A stretch of 7,140 bases of DNA from Candidatus Iainarchaeum sp. (GTDB lineage Archaea; Iainarchaeota; Iainarchaeia; Iainarchaeales; JAXPJC01), in the NCBI GenBank assembly GCA_018304445.1, contig JAGVWD010000028.1, positions 1-7,140 on the forward strand, read 5' to 3'. A model generated the notes under the pieces. The model ran no database searches and was not told the DNA's origin. It saw nothing but the letters and a program-made list of their open reading frames with translations. Below, in pieces: positions 1 through 6,627 of the stretch (within the stretch, counting starts at the first letter, position 1; the number at the start of each line of letters is the position of its first letter). The position numbers were made by a program, and so were the translations under genes.

Positions 1-3000
1 AACGCATACTTTTTATTATCCTTTTCAACAGTCATCTGCCTTTTCACAAACCTGTATAAATTATCCACATTTTTGAATTCACTAGTCTTATCAATGGGTG
101 GGCTAGCAGTAAGATCTACTATTGTTTTATCATCAAGGAACGCACCCTTGCCTCCTGTGGCGCCTGTGATATTATCAATCAGTTTCTTGATTTCATTCGC
201 CTTTTTATTTAGGGAAATGCTGAACTGCGTTGCGTCGCACACGATGAATTCAGAAAGAGAGCCCTCTTTCTTGTCGCATGCCCTTCTTCCTATCTTCTCC
301 CAGTCCCACTCATACTTCAAATTCGCGAAGCCATAGCCGGTGAATGCACCCTCCCCTGTCTTGCCATCAGTGCCGCATTTCAATCCTACCTCTGTTGGGA
401 TTATTGGGATTACGGGTATTTCCTTCCCCTTGACGCAGAACCTGAATGGAAGCAAATATTGCTGTGTTTCGCCCTTTGCAGGCCTTGTAGCTACAATCTG
501 TACCTTCCCGTCAAACTTAACCGTTGCATTTGGCTTTATGCCTTTCGTATTTACAGTTACTTTAATGTCATGGCCGTTTTGCGCGGTTTCGAAATAAACC
601 TTTACACCCTGCTTTTCAGGGAGTGAAGTTGTTCCCAATTCTATCTTGTCAGTGCTGCCGCAGAATTTATTGGAAACCTTCATGACCCAGTTGTCTGAGT
701 TTGTGGCAGAATAGAATGGCAGATACCATCCAATTCCGAAAGTGCTTGCTGCTGCCACTGGCGCAGGCGGATGGGTAAATACTCCATCCGGGAATAGGGC
801 TTGGTCTCCAGCTGGGAGGCAGCCATCCTCTGTGTTTATTAACTTTGTAAAGTCAAGCGCATCCTTGTTTATGCATTGGTCAAGCTTGAAATTCGGGTCC
901 TGGTTGCCGAATATGTCTTCCTGCGGAAGGACTTCTGCCGCAAGCCACAGGTCCTCAAGGGTTACATTGAACGGGATGCGCTCCTTTGTGCCATAGCGCG
1001 TAATGAACTCAACGCTCATTGTTGCGCGCGATTCAACTGTGTAGTAACCTGCAGTAAGCGCATATCTCAAATTCCCTATCTGCTGGAGCGGATTGCTTGA
1101 GGAAAGGCTTGGCCTTTCGCCCTTATAGCGCACATCCTTAATTACATCAAACTGCAGCACTTCCCTTGTATGATCGCCTGCGCCTTCTGTGAATATTCCA
1201 GTTACAGCAACCTCCTGAACCATTCTCTGCGGAGCTGAAGCGCCCTCGCTGATTTTTATCGCATCAGCGCTGTAAATGAGCCTTACGCCGGAATCATAGC
1301 AATCATTGAATACTTTCCCGGAAACTGGCTTTCCAATGAAATTATTGAACTGGAATTTCTTCTTGTCAAGGGAAACGCAATCAAACCATGTTTTTGTGAA
1401 TATGTTGTCCACTTTAACCATGAGCGTTTCTATTGTCGTGCTTGATTCCTTTGAATCCGCAACCCTTGCCTTCACATCAATTGGGTAATTTCCGACCATA
1501 TATGCTGCCTGAACTTCGCTCTCAAGCTCATCCCCTGCGGAAAGCTCTGTTGTTGCCTTATCCACAATGAGCGCGGGGTCTGAGGAAAGCGAAATTTCAA
1601 CAGCGCTTGAGCAGTTATTGCGCACAGTGAAGGAGGTTTTTCCGCAGTTGAAGCTTGCCCCATAACTTCCAATGCCACCTGAAACCCCGCCATAGCCCCC
1701 TGTTCCATAATCGCTTCCATAGAAGGGCTGCTGGTAATTTGAATAGGGATAATTGTTCGCATAAAGCTGGTCATAGCTTCCTGTCCAGGGCTGCTGGTCC
1801 GGGGTATAGCCCCACTGCTGATAGGGATCGTAAGATGCGCCGCCTCCATAACCTGTGCCTCCGCCATATCCTCCGTAAGTGCCGCCATATCCATAACCGC
1901 CTCCGGAGCCGCCACTAGATCCGCCATATGACCCATATCCCAGATTGTACGGGCAGCTTTCAATTACAAGCTCTGTGCTCTGGATTACCTCAACGCACTC
2001 CTGGAGGTCATTGACTTTCGCATTCACTTTCAATTGAGTTGAAATCTCCTCATCCCCGCGCGTGGTTTTATTGATTGCCTTGAAAATTATATTGTAAGTG
2101 GCTTCCCCGCTCACTACATCCTCAGGCTCAAATTCTAACTTGAGTGTTGCGCTTGCCCCTGCCTCAATTAGGGGAGCAACTTCAGCATATGTGTTTGTAA
2201 GGGAAACATCGCCTGAATCCTCAATATCCGAGGAAATTTCAAATGTTCCAAGCGCGTTGTCATTTGCCTGCGTTATTTTTGCTGAAAATTCCCGCAATAT
2301 TATTCCCTCGCCCGAAACCTCGCAGTTGTTCTGCAGCGCAATGTTGAGCGTTTTGCTTCCTGTTGAGGCGAACAAATCCCATGTGTCAGGATTTATTACA
2401 AGGCATGAGGAATCATCCGCTTCTGCCCCAAAGCCGATTGTAATATTTACAGGAACTGACATGCGCCATGTGGTGCTGGCATCAGTGCTTTCAAGGCTTA
2501 TGTCTATGCTTCCGGAAAGCTTTGTTATTTCCTCTGCGCGCTTTCCCTCATCAGTCAAATCAAGTATTATCCCTATGTTGAAGTCCTCTCCCTTGGGAAG
2601 GGCGCTGTCCTCGTATGTATCGGCGAAAGTTATTGTTGCAAGCCCGTCCAGATCCCCCGAGGCGCTTATGGAAGAAATCATCAGTGGAAGCTCAGTTATG
2701 TTGTTGAGGACCAATTCCACATCCTTCCTGTCTGCCCCGGTAATTGTGAGCGTTTCATTTATTTTCTCCGGGCTTATTTCAAGAATGTCCTCGCTTGCGC
2801 TCATTGTGATGGAATTCTGCTTGTAGTTTGATTTCTCGGCGCGGAACTCAATGGAAGTGCCCGAACTTACCGAGGCAAGGGCATATGCGAAAATCCCGTT
2901 GAAATCAGTTGTCCCTGAAGCAAGCGTTGTTCCATCCTTAAGTATTGTTACAACAGCATCCGCAAGCGCGCTTCCATCATTTGCATCAGTAACCCTTATG

Positions 3001-5822
3001 AGCAGATTGTTCTGCACGAAAGGCACAATAATTTTTGGCAGCACCTCAATACTCAATGCCTTTGCCCCTGCGATATTTATTGCGATTGATTTCTGCATTA
3101 CCTTCTCATTCCCTGAAATCAGCTCAAGCTTAAGCTGCGTGCTTCCCTCCTTTATTGTGCGTATTCCCAAAGTCCCGTAGAACTTGCTGTTTGTTGCGAC
3201 ATCGCCAACATCAATTTCAAGCGAGGCTCCCGTAAGCGTTCCAGGTATTTTAGCCCCAGTAACGGTCGTAATTTCATATCCCGAAAATCCAAGGCCGCCT
3301 GTTTCATTGTATATTTTCAGCTTTGAGCCCGCAAATGTAGTTGAAGATTTGCTTGTTATTGTGAATATGAATTTGTAATCATTTGAAACCTTTGCCGAAT
3401 AGGAATCAACAATCGAGGTCTGCAAATTCCCTGCGGCAATGTCCTCAACAATCAGCCTGTAGCAGAAAACATCATCGCACAGGTTGCTCGGCCCTATTGA
3501 TAAGGGCAGTGAATTTGTCTGCGCATAGAGCGCCTGCTTGCTTCCAGAACTTTCGCTGCTTCCGAGTGTTGAATCTGTCGGGAATCTTACATATGCTCCC
3601 TTCTTTCCCCAGCCCCTGTACTGCAGCTCAGTGAGCGTGCCGATTGCAATCCCGTCTTTTACAATTATTTCGGCTTCCGCATCATAAATCCCGTCTGAAG
3701 CGTTCTTCCATGCAACATTCGCCCATTTCGCATTTCCTGTTGTAAGGTGCAGAGCATCCGTGGCATAATTGTTGCTTGGGGTATAAGAAGTTCCTTTTGT
3801 TATTTCAGAGGTTGAAGCGTAAATATTGCGCAGGTATATTGCATCCTTTTCCATTATCAGCGCATCATCGCTCCCTGTCCTTATGTGCATTCCCGCCTCA
3901 TCAAAGCTTGAATTTGCAGGAATCAGCAGCTGCAGTTTTGCGATGTATTTCTGCCCCGGGCTCAGGGAATCTGCAATTTCCAAGTCCTCGGTTGCGAAAA
4001 CCCCAAGAACCTTAACCTCAAGCTTTGCAATGTCCTTTGCAAGCGCAATCTCAATTCTCTGCGTGACATCCCTTATCGGCAGATATGCGATTGTAGTGTG
4101 CTTCAAATATCCTGAAGCGCTTGCAACAAAGTATATCTTCCTGTCAATCCTCTCATCAATTGCCTTCTTTCCCTGCAAATCAGTTGTGTTCTCGGAAAGT
4201 TTTGCGTTTGTGTATGCATTGTAGACCTCAATTTTCGCTGCAGCAAGCGGCTTCTGCTCATTATCAAGCACGCTTACTTCAAATGTTCCAGTTCCTATTG
4301 GAAGCCTTACAACAACGGAATTCTCTTCCCGCGCCACTACTGCAGTAACATCGCTTACAGCAGAGCCGAATCCTGTTTTAAGCACTTCCGCATAGTAATT
4401 GCCGGGCTCAAGCCTCTCAAATGCCACTTCCCCGTTTATGCCTGTCGAAAGCTCGCTTCCAACAATTGAATCATCCGATGCCTTGTGCAGCCTTACCTTT
4501 GCATCTTCCACAGGAAGCGCGAACTCATCAACTACCTTAATCTTAAGGGAATTAGCATTTGCGGAGGTCGCAGGCGCAATAAGCACATCAACAAACGCAG
4601 CAGACTTCTGCACATTTGTAAGGGTTTTCAGCATGTATGCGGGATGGTCTATTGCAATATCATATGAAACATTTTCCGCAACATTGAATTCTACTTTTCC
4701 ATCAATTGCGCTCGGCTTGCTTGCAAGTTCTGCACCATCCTTTATCAATTTTACAGTTGCGTTTGAAACAGGCGCATTTGTGCTTGCGTCCTTGAGCAAA
4801 AGCATTATTTTCCCCACGGCCTTTGTGAAGAGCGCAATATTCTTCTGCAGGACCGCATCAGGCAATAATTCATTGATTTCAGCCCTTCCATCATACTCCG
4901 CATATTTCCCGGAAGCATCATAAGTTACAAAATAATATTTTCCCGCAGGAATTTCAGAGAATACCGCGCTTCCTGAGGAGCCAGTGATTTTCTTCGCGAT
5001 TTGCATTCCGCCCTCATCCTTCAAATTAATTTCAATCCCCGCAACCGCCTGCTGCGCCTCATTCGCAACATAAACATTTATTGCGCCCTTTCCTCTGGCT
5101 TCCCCGCTAAGATAAACATTTACAGTTGCGCCTGAAGTTCCAAGCTCAATCGCATCCTGCTCGGTTGTAAATCCGTTCTTTGGCGCGGCATACAGAGTTC
5201 CGCAGTTCTCAGGGATTCCACTCAGCTCAATTATTCCATTGCTTGTTGTTTTCATTTCCTTGTATTCAGCAACAGCGCTGCAGGAAAATTCAATTGCCAC
5301 TTCCTCCTTCACAAGCTCCGCTGTTCCCTTCTGCAGCAATTGGATTGTCCTTGAAAGCGTTTTGCGCAAAAGCTCAAGCACAAGGGGGAGTGATTCGCTC
5401 TCCTTTTTTGCAGTAAATCTCATTGCCTTGTCCTTGTAGCCGGATTTTGTTATTTTTATCCCGACTTCCTGCCCTATCGGAAGCTTTGCGAGGAATTTTC
5501 CCTCATCTGTTGTATTGCCTGTCTGTACTATCCCATTTGGAAGCGTAATTATCACATCAGCATTTGCAATTGGCTTCCCATCTAAAGAGTAGGAAACGCT
5601 TATCATTACGCTTGAGGTTCCCGGAGCAACAATCCCATAAGCAAGCAGTCCAATTCCGGCAATTATTGCAATCAGGATAATGAGCGCAATTGGAAAAGTG
5701 GGAATTCCCCTGTCCTCAAACACATCCACAAGGGAATAAATCGGGAGCCCATGCGCATCTACCCAGTCAAGGAACTTGTAATATCCGTCCTCAGCCTTGA
5801 AATAAAGATCCTTCAGAGCCAT
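1..5822 (-). CDS. Giant membrane-anchored surface protein with tandem carboxypeptidase-regulatory-like and Ig-like domains (3' end outside window)
   Basis: One open frame runs 1940 codons from the ATG at 5822-5820 to the left edge without a stop, so the C-terminus is missing. The start is firm: an in-frame TAA sits directly before the ATG, and GTGAT lies three bases upstream of it on the coding strand. Layout by residue: 1-42 cytoplasmic tail; about 43-64 transmembrane helix; 68-596 six tandem beta-sandwich domains; 598-918 beta-rich stalk; 920-1015 a seventh domain; 1022-1290 Ig-like domains with paired Cys; 1294-1392 Gly/Tyr-rich loop; 1393-1940 Cys-containing C-terminal region. There are 19 Cys, mostly in close pairs, and many N-X-S/T sequons, both fitting an extracellular location. 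No enzyme motif was found. An adhesin, host-contact or envelope-structural role is inferred. Similar giant proteins are known from DPANN archaea, but I cannot name an orthologue. Confidence 0.9.
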   Translation of the reverse strand, partial: MALKDLYFKAEDGYYKFLDWVDAHGLPIYSLVDVFEDRGIPTFPIALIILIAIIAGIGLLAYGIVAPGTSSVMISVSYSLDGKPIANADVIITLPNGIVQTGNTTDEGKFLAKLPIGQEVGIKITKSGYKDKAMRFTAKKESESLPLVLELLRKTLSRTIQLLQKGTAELVKEEVAIEFSCSAVAEYKEMKTTSNGIIELSGIPENCGTLYAAPKNGFTTEQDAIELGTSGATVNVYLSGEARGKGAINVYVANEAQQAVAGIEINLKDEGGMQIAKKITGSSGSAVFSEIPAGKYYFVTYDASGKYAEYDGRAEINELLPDAVLQKNIALFTKAVGKIMLLLKDASTNAPVSNATVKLIKDGAELASKPSAIDGKVEFNVAENVSYDIAIDHPAYMLKTLTNVQKSAAFVDVLIAPATSANANSLKIKVVDEFALPVEDAKVRLHKASDDSIVGSELSTGINGEVAFERLEPGNYYAEVLKTGFGSAVSDVTAVVAREENSVVVRLPIGTGTFEVSVLDNEQKPLAAAKIEVYNAYTNAKLSENTTDLQGKKAIDERIDRKIYFVASASGYLKHTTIAYLPIRDVTQRIEIALAKDIAKLEVKVLGVFATEDLEIADSLSPGQKYIAKLQLLIPANSSFDEAGMHIRTGSDDALIMEKDAIYLRNIYASTSEITKGTSYTPSNNYATDALHLTTGNAKWANVAWKNASDGIYDAEAEIIVKDGIAIGTLTELQYRGWGKKGAYVRFPTDSTLGSSESSGSKQALYAQTNSLPLSIGPSNLCDDVFCYRLIVEDIAAGNLQTSIVDSYSAKVSNDYKFIFTITSKSSTTFAGSKLKIYNETGGLGFSGYEITTVTGAKIPGTLTGASLEIDVGDVATNSKFYGTLGIRTIKEGSTQLKLELISGNEKVMQKSIAINIAGAKALSIEVLPKIIVPFVQNNLLIRVTDANDGSALADAVVTILKDGTTLASGTTDFNGIFAYALASVSSGTSIEFRAEKSNYKQNSITMSASEDILEISPEKINETLTITGADRKDVELVLNNITELPLMISSISASGDLDGLATITFADTYEDSALPKGEDFNIGIILDLTDEGKRAEEITKLSGSIDISLESTDASTTWRMSVPVNITIGFGAEADDSSCLVINPDTWDLFASTGSKTLNIALQNNCEVSGEGIILREFSAKITQANDNALGTFEISSDIEDSGDVSLTNTYAEVAPLIEAGASATLKLEFEPEDVVSGEATYNIIFKAINKTTRGDEEISTQLKVNAKVNDLQECVEVIQSTELVIESCPYNLGYGSYGGSSGGSGGGYGYGGTYGGYGGGTGYGGGASYDPYQQWGYTPDQQPWTGSYDQLYANNYPYSNYQQPFYGSDYGTGGYGGVSGGIGSYGASFNCGKTSFTVRNNCSSAVEISLSSDPALIVDKATTELSAGDELESEVQAAYMVGNYPIDVKARVADSKESSTTIETLMVKVDNIFTKTWFDCVSLDKKKFQFNNFIGKPVSGKVFNDCYDSGVRLIYSADAIKISEGASAPQRMVQEVAVTGIFTEGAGDHTREVLQFDVIKDVRYKGERPSLSSSNPLQQIGNLRYALTAGYYTVESRATMSVEFITRYGTKERIPFNVTLEDLWLAAEVLPQEDIFGNQDPNFKLDQCINKDALDFTKLINTEDGCLPAGDQALFPDGVFTHPPAPVAAASTFGIGWYLPFYSATNSDNWVMKVSNKFCGSTDKIELGTTSLPEKQGVKVYFETAQNGHDIKVTVNTKGIKPNATVKFDGKVQIVATRPAKGETQQYLLPFRFCVKGKEIPVIPIIPTEVGLKCGTDGKTGEGAFTGYGFANLKYEWDWEKIGRRACDKKEGSLSEFIVCDATQFSISLNKKANEIKKLIDNITGATGGKGAFLDDKTIVDLTASPPIDKTSEFKNVDNLYRFVKRQMTVEKDNKKYA
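3..1646 (-). other. Cysteine-containing C-terminal region of the giant protein
   Basis: Residues 1393-1940, incomplete at the edge. It begins with the second half of the split Ig-like unit (C1393, C1404), followed by another Ig-like unit with WFDCVSLD and KVFNDCYDSG (C1482, C1508). Further Cys lie at 1650, 1668, 1721, 1796, 1816, 1849 and 1862. A distinct motif lies near residues 1835-1870: LKYEWDW, then RRAC, then VCDATQFSISL. It is followed by a Lys-rich helical stretch (NKKANEIKKLIDNI). I have an impression of a similar YEWDW/CDATQF motif in other large DPANN proteins but cannot verify it. No catalytic motif is evident. Confidence 0.6.
1647..1943 (-). other. Gly/Tyr/Gln-rich low-complexity loop inside an Ig-like domain
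   Basis: Residues 1294-1392 (99 residues) contain 33 Gly and 19 Tyr, with no Lys, Arg or Cys and only four Asp. The first third is a Gly-Tyr-Ser repeat (blocks such as GYGG, TYGG, GTGYGGG). The middle 43 residues change to Tyr/Gln/Pro/Trp/Asn (YDPYQQWGY, PDQQPW, NYPYSNYQQPFYG). The last part returns to Gly-Tyr-Gly. C1290 and C1393 sit at the two edges. At DNA level the plus strand shows recurring CCGCCATAnCC units, consistent with expansion by slippage. Known proteins of this composition include silk-like, adhesive and prion-like phase-separating sequences. A similar physical role is inferred only. Confidence 0.85.
1953..2759 (-). other. Ig-like beta domains with paired cysteines
   Basis: Residues 1022-1290. 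The first part (to about 1135) is a beta domain without Cys. The next part has the pattern SCLVINPDTWDLF, GSKTLNIALQNNC, with C1140 and C1167 placed to bridge neighbouring strands, a pattern typical of extracellular archaeal Ig-like modules. A third unit starts with ECVEVI (C1276) and reaches C1290 in ESCPYN, where the Gly/Tyr-rich loop interrupts it. After the loop, FNCGKTSFTVRNNC (C1393, C1404) resumes the same pattern as LNIALQNNC. The interrupted unit is therefore probably one domain split by the loop. Confidence 0.6.
2778..3065 (-). other. Seventh carboxypeptidase-regulatory-like / Ig-like domain
   Basis: Residues 920-1015 return to the tandem-domain pattern: LLIRVTDANDGSALADAVVT, then LKDGTTLASGTTDFNGIFAY, then a strand ending in the turn SNYKQNS. 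The match to the six N-terminal units is clear in spacing and in the D-x-N-G and N-Y turns, although the stalk separates it from them. It probably acts as a spacer between the stalk and the disulfide-bearing region. Confidence 0.65.
3069..4031 (-). other. Beta-rich stalk region of unknown fold in the giant protein
   Basis: Residues 598-918 do not show the regulatory-domain turn pattern. They alternate hydrophobic strands with Ser/Thr/Gly/Asn-rich turns. One stretch around residues 660-760 holds aromatic motifs such as YLRNIYAST, NAKWANVAWKNASDGIYDA and LQYRGWGKKGAYVRF. It looks like one larger beta-sandwich, possibly a CARDB-like or carbohydrate-binding-like module, but I cannot assign a family. 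A close Cys pair, C782 and C787 (LCDDVFCYRL), probably forms a small disulfide loop. A further sandwich occupies about residues 790-918. Confidence 0.5.
4035..5621 (-). other. Six tandem carboxypeptidase-regulatory-like / Cna_B-like beta-sandwich domains
   Basis: Residues 68-596 split into six units of about 80-90 residues, roughly 68-151, 158-240, 247-334, 337-421, 424-512 and 512-596. Most follow the same pattern: a beta strand, a turn such as DGKPIANADV, STNAPVSNATV, EFALPVEDAKV or NEQKPLAAAKI, a strand, a T/S-D/N-G turn (TTDEGKF, AIDGKVEF, GINGEVAF, TDLQGKKA), then a Y/F strand ending in G-Y/F (KSGYKD, KTGFGS, SGYLKH). This is the signature of CarboxypepD_reg-like folds, which serve as stalk or spacer modules in surface proteins. 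Unit 2 is the most divergent and carries a Cys pair (C181, C207). The copies are well diverged, so they are old duplications rather than recent ones. Confidence 0.8.
5631..5822 (-). other. N-terminal cytoplasmic tail and transmembrane anchor of the giant protein
   Basis: Residues 1-42 are rich in Asp, Lys and aromatic residues and contain two similar halves, LDWVDAHGLPIY and VDVFEDRGIPTF, each ending in a G-(L/I)-P turn. They lead straight into a hydrophobic helix, about residues 43-64, with core IALIILIAIIAGIGLL. No signal-peptidase site follows, so this is read as an uncleaved signal anchor with the tail inside the cell and the rest outside. The orientation is inferred from the Cys pairs, sequons and beta-domains that follow, not from a strong charge bias, because the tail is acidic overall. 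Confidence 0.8.
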
Positions 5823-5825
5823 TTA

Positions 5826-5830
5826 ATCAC
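5826..5830 (-). promoter_or_regulatory. Ribosome-binding site of the giant surface-protein gene
   Basis: On the coding strand GTGAT stands three bases before the ATG. It matches the archaeal Shine-Dalgarno core GGTGATC that pairs with the 16S rRNA tail. The presence of a site implies a transcript with a 5' leader, favouring the more distant TATA-like site at 5931-5945. Confidence 0.5.
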
Positions 5831-5836
5831 TCAATA

Positions 5837-5848
5837 ATTATATATAAT
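5837..5848 (-). promoter_or_regulatory. Palindromic TATA-like tract close to the start of the giant gene
   Basis: ATTATATATAAT is a perfect palindrome. Its centre lies only about 20 bases from the ATG, short of the roughly 25-27 bases expected between an archaeal TATA box and the transcription start. It could serve as a TATA box only if transcription starts at or inside the start codon. It may instead be a simple AT-rich leader element. Confidence 0.3.
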
Positions 5849-5870
5849 GAATATCCGCCTTTATTTACTT

Positions 5871-5883
5871 TGCGCTTGGCGCA
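5871..5883. promoter_or_regulatory. Small perfect hairpin palindrome in the leader of the giant gene
   Basis: TGCGC-TTG-GCGCA on the plus strand forms a five-base-pair GC-rich stem with a three-base loop, standing out in otherwise AT-rich DNA. It lies about 50 bases before the giant gene and some 80 bases after the stop of the broken ATPase. It could be a regulator site or an RNA hairpin in the 5' leader. It lacks a following T-run on the minus strand, so it does not look like a terminator. Confidence 0.35.
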
Positions 5884-5930
5884 TTTGGTGCTTTACGGTA
5901 GTTCTAATTGCTGTTTTAATTATTCATCCC

Positions 5931-5945
5931 ATATTTATATATTTA
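5931..5945 (-). promoter_or_regulatory. Candidate TATA box for the giant surface-protein gene
   Basis: On the coding strand AAATATATAAATAT fits the archaeal TATA consensus. A start about 25 bases downstream, near 5910, would give a leader of roughly 85-90 bases containing the palindrome at 5871-5883 and the GTGAT ribosome-binding site. No transcript data support it; the choice rests on motif and spacing. Confidence 0.4.
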
Positions 5946-5964
5946 TTGTTATAGCGCACAGACG

Positions 5965-6627
5965 TTATTCAAGTAGCCATTTCCAGACTGGTTTTATAAT
6001 TATGAACTTATTTTTAATTTCCAGTCTGTCTTCCTGGCTGTTTGTAAGTATAAGCCCCCGCTTGAGACTGAATTTCTCAAGCGCTTCAACCAGCCCATCT
6101 ATTTCCCTCTCCCTGTTGTCTTCATCAAGCCCCCAGCAAACCTGGACCGCACTTGTTATTTTTCCTGCATCCTTTGTAAGAAAATCACATTCTTTTTTCC
6201 CACTGAAATAGAAAATTTGCTGATTTTTTTTTCTCAAGTTCAAGAAAACAACATTTTCGAGCATCCTTCCCTTATCTGAAGAGAAGGAAGCTGAATTTAC
6301 GCTTGCCAGCCCGTTGTCTATTGCATATATCTTTTTCGGGCTAACCAGCTGCTTTTTCAGCGAATAATCAAACTTAGGGACTGCAAATAGCAGATAGCAG
6401 TCCTCAAGATATGAAATGAATGCTATTGCGCTGTTTGTTGAGCCCAGTGAGAATGTCCTCTTTATGCTGTTGTATGAGAATTCCTTGCCAATATTTGTAA
6501 GCAAAAACACTGCAATCTGTTTAACAATTTTTGGGTTTCTTAACCCATATCTTATTACAACATCCCTCATAACGCAAATGCCTCCCAGTAAGCCTTGTCC
6601 CAAGCTCTTTGCTGAGCAAAGAAGCAT
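5965..6627 (-). pseudogene. C-terminal fragment of AAA_14/DUF4143 ATPase (frameshifted, internal segment lost)
   Basis: The open frame starts at 6627, but family-like sequence begins only near 6567 with RDVVIRYGLRNPK. The first 20 codons are out-of-frame reading of the upstream half. Then follow a winged-helix-like segment (LLTNIGKEFSYNSIKRTF, AIAFISYLEDCYLLFAVPKF), the linker SLKKQLVSPKKIYAIDNGLA, and the DUF4143 part: MLENVVFLNLRK, then FSGKKECDFL, then AVQVCW, ending in the usual KPVWKWLLE. The Glu...Glu-x-Asp...Gln pattern resembles the PD-(D/E)XK nuclease-like fold of this family. It overlaps the N-terminal fragment in another frame, and that overlap is not a translational coupling. Residues remain well conserved, so the damage looks recent, or the fragment is still expressed from the internal ATG at 6570. 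Confidence 0.8.

Noticed and set aside
1472..1963. A 163-codon minus-strand open frame rich in Met, Ala and Ile
   Set aside because: It is an out-of-frame reading of the Gly/Tyr-rich repeat and the following Ig-like domain of the giant gene, which is open in the frame that carries sensible motifs.
2098..2826. A 242-codon plus-strand open frame opposite the giant gene
   Set aside because: It is antisense to continuous, domain-like coding sequence. Its Ser/Leu/Val-rich composition is what the codon bias of the minus-strand gene would produce, and no family motif or promoter supports it. The other plus-strand open frames across 73-5439 are rejected for the same reason.
1..5822. Splitting the giant gene into several genes
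   Set aside because: Start and end of the window fall in the same codon register, and translation between them stays domain-like with no stop.
5870..6211. A plus-strand open frame of 113 codons overlapping the ATPase 3' end
   Set aside because: It is opposite recognisable DUF4143 coding sequence, has no motif of its own, and reads as Ser/Leu-rich antisense.
6521..6627. Programmed ribosomal frameshift joining the two ATPase halves
   Set aside because: A frameshift alone would not account for the missing family segment between H-L-R-Y-E and R-D-V-V, and no obvious slippery heptamer is present at the junction.
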